Shown here piece after piece: positions 31,694-35,287 of a DNA stretch of 35,287 bases; the first letter of the stretch is position 1; each line of letters opens with the position of its first letter. The notes below the pieces were generated by a model. That model was not told where the DNA came from, searched no databases, and saw nothing but the letters and a program-made list of their open reading frames with translations. The position numbers were made by a program, and so were the translations under genes. Source of the DNA: CAVALG01 sp045576295 (lineage in GTDB: Bacteria; Bacillota; Clostridia; Oscillospirales; Acutalibacteraceae); the NCBI GenBank assembly GCA_045576295.1, contig JAZNGF010000029.1, positions 1 through 35,287 of the forward strand, read 5' to 3'.

Positions 31694-32992
31694 TTATCTT
31701 TCGAACTTACTTTTTATGTATTGCAAAATTTGGTCGCGCGCGTTTAACAGGTGCCCCAAATTTTCCATAATCTCGCCGTTTGCCTTTAAAAAGTATTCCA
31801 TTGGCTTGCGGCGGCTTGCGTAATCACCGCTTTTGTACTTTTCATAAACAATGTCATAACGGTCAAGCGCCATTTTAACAGCAGTCTCCCACGAAGTGTA
31901 AAGATCGTTTGCGGCGCCTTCCCCAACCGTACGCATTTTATCAAAGTTACCATAAAGGCGCTTTAGGCAATCATAAAGCGAATCGGCGTTTTCTTCTATA
32001 ATAAATCCGTTCCTGCCGTCGGTTGCGTCTTCTGCGGCGCAACTGCCTTTAATTAAAATCGATGCCAAACTGCAAGCGGCGGCTTCTCGAACAACCAACC
32101 CGTTTGTGTCGTAGGTTGAGGGGAATAAAAACAAATCACTTCGGCAATACCAGGCACGCAGCACCTCGCGGTCGCGTATAGGTCCGGGGAACACGCACTT
32201 TTCAAAAACGCCGCATTTCTTTGAGTATTCCATTACATCATCAAGGTCGAGCCCTTCGCCGATGAAAACCATTCTGAAATCTTTATTATCGGAATGAAGT
32301 TTTGCCAGTGCATCAAGTATTATTTTAAGCCCTTTGTACCAGCGCATTCTGCCAACAAAAAGGTAAACGGGAACACCAGCAGGCAAATCATACTCAGCTG
32401 TTGCGGCCAAAACCGCCTCGGCTGATACACGCCCTTTAGGCATATCAACACCGTTTGGCATAACAACGCACTCGCCCGCAAACCCTAAACTGCGCAGATT
32501 ATCAGCAGCTCCTCGGCTTACTGTCCAAACCTCATCGCAGGCAGAGATGTTTTCAACCATCATTTTTATGCTTCCGTTTAAAATCACCTTGTTTTTTATA
32601 ACATTTGCAATGTCAATATCGAACCTTGTGTGATATGTTTGAATAAGCGGAGCATCGGTTATTTGGCGCAGTTGGCGCCCTAAAAGGGTTGAAACCATCG
32701 GGCAATGGCTATGTAAAATATGTATATCATTCGGCTTTACCTGCCTTGCCGTTTCGGGCGAAAAAGGCACACCCATCATATACCCTGTTTTTTTGCGAAT
32801 ATCAAAACTTTTATATCTAATTACAGGGTAGCTGAAGCCGCTGTCATCGGCATCGGGGTGATCGGGCGTTACAATAAACGGGCTCTTCCCTTCGGCCATA
32901 AACTGTTCGGCATAGTTTATAACCGTGTTAACAACCCCATCTATAAACGGCGGAAAGGAATCGTTTAAAAGACAAATGTTTTTTATATCCAT
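31694..32992 (-). CDS. Glycosyltransferase, GT4-type (glycolipid glycosyltransferase-like)
   Basis: 432 aa. It has a GT-B fold with N-domain ICLLNDSFPPFIDGVVNTV (the usual glycine-rich acceptor-side start) and HSHCPMVSTLLGRQL, and C-domain FVGRMRWYKGLKIILDAL. The donor-site EX7E motif reads YDTNGLVVREAA, where the first Glu is Asp. The nearest known types are bacterial GT4 enzymes acting on diacylglycerol or related membrane lipids, so a glycolipid role is plausible but not shown. No signal peptide; likely a peripheral membrane enzyme. AAAGGTG precedes the ATG. It is transcribed alone, convergent with rdgB. Confidence 0.85.
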   Translation of the reverse strand: MDIKNICLLNDSFPPFIDGVVNTVINYAEQFMAEGKSPFIVTPDHPDADDSGFSYPVIRYKSFDIRKKTGYMMGVPFSPETARQVKPNDIHILHSHCPMVSTLLGRQLRQITDAPLIQTYHTRFDIDIANVIKNKVILNGSIKMMVENISACDEVWTVSRGAADNLRSLGFAGECVVMPNGVDMPKGRVSAEAVLAATAEYDLPAGVPVYLFVGRMRWYKGLKIILDALAKLHSDNKDFRMVFIGEGLDLDDVMEYSKKCGVFEKCVFPGPIRDREVLRAWYCRSDLFLFPSTYDTNGLVVREAAACSLASILIKGSCAAEDATDGRNGFIIEENADSLYDCLKRLYGNFDKMRTVGEGAANDLYTSWETAVKMALDRYDIVYEKYKSGDYASRRKPMEYFLKANGEIMENLGHLLNARDQILQYIKSKFER

Positions 32993-33228
32993 TGTTTCAC
33001 CTTTGTAATAAAATTTGGATTAACAAAATCGGTTTGGCCTAAATCGGATAATTAAATTATATGATGAATTCCGGTTTAAAAGTATTGCTTGTTACAAGTA
33101 CTGTAGTTTCTGCAAATACCTTACTGATTATAATATACCATTTTTCATCAAGTTTTTCAAGTTTAATATAATAAGGCTGCACCCAGACTGCATTATTATA
33201 ATACCTTTTACTTTTTTAAAAAAGTTAC

Positions 33229-33257
33229 TTGAAAGTGCGGGGGGAATTGAGTATAAT
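33229..33257 (+). promoter_or_regulatory. Sigma-A promoter of the DUF1846 gene
   Basis: TTGAAA (33229-33234), 17-bp spacer and a perfect TATAAT (33252-33257), 38 bp before the GTG start. The rest of 33000-33228 holds no gene that I can see. Confidence 0.88.
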
Positions 33258-33295
33258 AATAACGTTGTTTAAATTTCGACTCGGGAGGTTTTTTT

Positions 33296-34780
33296 GTGGC
33301 AAAAATCGGCTTTAATAATGATGAGTATATCCGCTTGCAGTCCCAAAATATTAGGGACCGTATTGCCATGTTTGGCGATAAACTTTATATGGAATTTGGC
33401 GGAAAGCTCTTTGATGATTTTCATGCTTCCCGTGTTTTACCCGGCTTTGAGCCCGATTCAAAGGTTAAAATGCTTTTGAATTTAAAAGATGATGCCGAAA
33501 TTGTAATTGTAATAAACGCCGATGCTATTGAAAAGAACAAGCGCAGGGGCGACCTTGGCATAACCTACGACCTTGAAACACTCCGCCTTATTGATGCGCT
33601 TCGCGGCATTGGGCTGTTTGTTGGCAGCGTGGTAATCACCTGCTACACAGGGCAAAGGCTGGCGCAGGCGTTTGAAAAGCGTTTACAAAACCTTGGCATT
33701 AAGGTTTACCGCCATTACCCCATCGCCGAATACCCTTCGAACATTCCGCTTATTGTTAGCGATGAAGGCTTTGGCAAAAACGATTACATTGAAACCAGCC
33801 GCAAGCTTGTTGTGGTAACCGCGCCGGGGCCTGGAAGCGGAAAAATGGCAACCTGCCTTTCACAGCTTTATCACGAGCACAAGCGCGGCATTAAAGCAGG
33901 CTACGCAAAGTTTGAAACCTTCCCTATTTGGAACATTCCGCTTAAGCACCCTGTAAATGTTGCTTATGAAGCAGCCACTGCCGACCTTAACGATGTTAAT
34001 ATGATCGACCCGTTCCACCTTGGAGCCTTCGGCAAAACCGCCGTTAACTATAACCGCGATGTTGAGATTTTCCCCGTGCTTAACGCAATGATGGAAAAGA
34101 TTTTGGGCGAGTCGCCCTATAAGAGCCCAACCGATATGGGCGTTAATATGGTGGGCTGTGCCATTTGTGATGATGATGCAGTTTGCGACGCCGCTAACCA
34201 AGAAATTATCCGCAGGTATTATTCAGTGCTTTGCGCCGTTCGCCAAGGCCTTGCAGAGAAGGATGAAGCCACTAAAATCGAACTGCTTATGAACAAAATG
34301 CATATAAGCACGGCCGACCGAAAAGTGGTTGCCGCGGCAGTGGGTAAATCCGAAGCCACAGGCGCCCCCGCAACCGCAATAGAATTGCCCGACGGAAGAA
34401 TTATAACAGGAAAAACCTCTTCCCTGCTTGGCGCGTCGTCTTCAATGCTTTTAAATGCTTTAAAAGAGCTTGGCAATATTCCTGATGAGGTTCAGCTATT
34501 GTCCCCCACTATTATCGAGCCTATTCAAAGAATGAAAACAGGCATTTTAGGCAACCACAACCCGCGCCTTCACACCGATGAAGTGCTTATCGCCCTTTCA
34601 ATCTGTGCCGCTACCGATGAAACCGCCAAAAAGGCAATGGAACAGCTTGAAAAGCTTCGCGGGCTTGAAGCGCATTCCTCGGTTATTCTCTCGCGTGTTG
34701 ACGAGCAGACCTTTAGAAAACTCGGCGTGAATATGACAAACGAGCCCAAATACCAAACAAAAAAACTTTATCATGCATAA
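33296..34780 (+). CDS. DUF1846 domain-containing protein
   Basis: 494 aa, full length for DUF1846, a cytoplasmic family common in Firmicutes. It starts at GTG with GGGAGG 7 nt upstream. Landmarks are the N-terminus KIGFNNDEYIRLQSQNIRDRI, the glycine-rich VVVTAPGPGSGKMATCLSQLYHE (a Walker-A-like loop at about 178-190), KFETFPIWNIPLKHPVNVAYEAATADL, and MGVNMVGCAICDD. The loop suggests nucleotide or phosphate binding, but no activity is established as far as I know. It is monocistronic, with its own promoter and terminator. Confidence 0.93.
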   Translation: MAKIGFNNDEYIRLQSQNIRDRIAMFGDKLYMEFGGKLFDDFHASRVLPGFEPDSKVKMLLNLKDDAEIVIVINADAIEKNKRRGDLGITYDLETLRLIDALRGIGLFVGSVVITCYTGQRLAQAFEKRLQNLGIKVYRHYPIAEYPSNIPLIVSDEGFGKNDYIETSRKLVVVTAPGPGSGKMATCLSQLYHEHKRGIKAGYAKFETFPIWNIPLKHPVNVAYEAATADLNDVNMIDPFHLGAFGKTAVNYNRDVEIFPVLNAMMEKILGESPYKSPTDMGVNMVGCAICDDDAVCDAANQEIIRRYYSVLCAVRQGLAEKDEATKIELLMNKMHISTADRKVVAAAVGKSEATGAPATAIELPDGRIITGKTSSLLGASSSMLLNALKELGNIPDEVQLLSPTIIEPIQRMKTGILGNHNPRLHTDEVLIALSICAATDETAKKAMEQLEKLRGLEAHSSVILSRVDEQTFRKLGVNMTNEPKYQTKKLYHA

Positions 34781-34786
34781 AAACTT

Positions 34787-34819
34787 AAAGCCGATAGACA
34801 GGGCACGTCTATCGGCTTT
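34787..34819 (+). terminator. Terminator of the DUF1846 gene
   Basis: AAAGCCGATAGAC and GTCTATCGGCTTT form a perfect 13-bp stem with a 7-nt loop, starting 6 bp after the stop codon. The T-run is short (TTTGATTGT). Confidence 0.8.
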
Positions 34820-34911
34820 GATTGTATAGAAATAAAACGAACATGGCAAGGTTATATTTGCCCCAATTGTAGCGCAAGCATATACTTATGTTAAATTATA
34901 TGCAAATCACC

Positions 34912-35083
34912 CTTGCTTCCCGTCTTAGAGGGAGGCAGACAGCGACAGCGAGGACGGAGGTAGAGAAAAACTACCACTCCCCCTCCGTCGGCGGCGTTGC
35001 CGCCCCCACCTCCCCTGACAAGGAGAGGCAAGGATTCGCTCCGCTTCTTTTTCTTCCCCCGGTAGAACCGGGGGTTTGTTTTC
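34912..35083. repeat. Degenerate intergenic repeat plus CCCCCGGT hairpin
   Basis: No gene is supported between 34820 and 35143. The stretch CTCCGTCGGCGGC...GCCGCCCCCACCTCCCC...GGAGAGGC (about 34980-35030) has the layout of the 49-bp double-hairpin family. CCCCCGGT AGA ACCGGGGG followed by TTTGTTTT (about 35057-35082) is a terminator-like hairpin on the plus strand. Confidence 0.55.
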
Positions 35084-35094
35084 CGCGTCTAAAG

Positions 35095-35139
35095 ACACCA
35101 AAAAAATAACCTTTCAAGCCTAAACTTGAAAGGTTATTT
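35095..35139 (-). terminator. Terminator of tRNA-Thr
   Basis: On the minus strand AAATAACCTTTCAAG and CTTGAAAGGTTATTT (15 bp, loop of 6) are followed by further T residues (the A-run ending at 35106 on the plus strand). Confidence 0.92.
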
Positions 35140-35143
35140 ATTC

Positions 35144-35219
35144 TGGAGCTGATAACCGGATTCGAACCGGTGACCTCTTCCTTACCAAGGAAGTGCTCTG
35201 CCTACTGAGCTATATAAGC
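35144..35219 (-). tRNA. tRNA-Thr (anticodon GGT) with one acceptor mismatch
   Basis: 76 nt including encoded CCA. The anticodon stem CTTCC/GGAAG holds TTGGTAA (anticodon GGT), the D stem is GCTC/GAGC and the T-loop is GGTTCGAATCC. The acceptor stem pairs GCTTATA with TATCAGC, leaving a T4-C69 mismatch. The gene's upstream flank is near the window end and no promoter is visible. Confidence 0.88.
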
Positions 35220-35287
35220 AAATAACAGAAAATTGTCCGCCACGGAAAGTGTATGCCTACTACCTCGAACGTTTCACGTTCATCGGT

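Noticed and set aside
34888..35109. 73-codon plus-strand open frame
   Set aside because: It crosses repeat and hairpin sequence, is rich in repeat-derived Arg/Pro and has no ribosome-binding site.

Overview
This window reads as chromosome of a spore-forming, gut-type member of the Clostridia (Firmicutes). The taxon is inferred from three things: a complete V/A-type ATPase operon, the sporulation genes ylbJ, yqfC and yqfD, and the Firmicutes block phoH-ybeY-dgkA-era-yqzL-like-recO followed by mutS2. TTGACA/TATAAT promoters with 16-17 bp spacers and strong Shine-Dalgarno sites are easy to see.

Layout. 1-350: the 3' part of a DUF559 endonuclease-like gene on the minus strand, with an apparent 1-base frameshift just after its best start. 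380-800: palindromic intergenic repeats. 799-2569 (minus): a SipW-type signal peptidase and a TasA-like secreted protein, with a sigma-A promoter, a structured leader between the two genes and a terminator. 2570-3861: a gene-free, repeat-rich stretch with two families of palindromic repeats and a 185-bp direct duplication. 3866-12721 (minus): nine-gene V/A-ATPase operon (stalk subunit, ntpC, I, K, F, E, A, B, D). 12830-13684 (minus): a DegV lipid-binding protein. 13905-16714 (plus): argG-argH behind a promoter with ArgR-box-like palindromes. 16766-20246 (minus): a Ca2+-type P-ATPase, and an MntP Mn2+ exporter behind a yybP-ykoY manganese riboswitch. 20336-21191 (plus): an unrecognised membrane protein with its own promoter and terminator. 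21281-21462: a 182-bp palindrome-only element with 14-bp terminal inverted repeats. 21503-21757 (minus): tRNA-His and tRNA-Gln with promoter and terminator. 21767-23116 (minus): a small Cys-rich protein and YlbJ. 23218-31624 (plus): yqfC-yqfD-phoH-ybeY-dgkA-era-(yqzL-like)-recO-mutS2-rdgB. 31694-32992 (minus): a GT4-type glycosyltransferase. 33229-34819 (plus): a DUF1846 protein. 34910-35287: more repeats, terminators and a tRNA-Thr with an acceptor-stem mismatch.

How it fits together. Most of the window is housekeeping: ion transport and energetics (V-ATPase, Ca2+ and Mn2+ pumps), arginine synthesis, sporulation, ribosome and rRNA maturation, and DNA repair. I found no CRISPR array, prophage, toxin-antitoxin pair or defence island. 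The less ordinary content is non-coding or small: covarying palindromic repeats, the TIR-bounded palindrome element beside the tRNAs and the orphan membrane protein, the possible RNA switch in the sipW-tasA leader, the hairpin-rich ntpA-ntpB gap, and the small yqzL-like gene overlapping recO.
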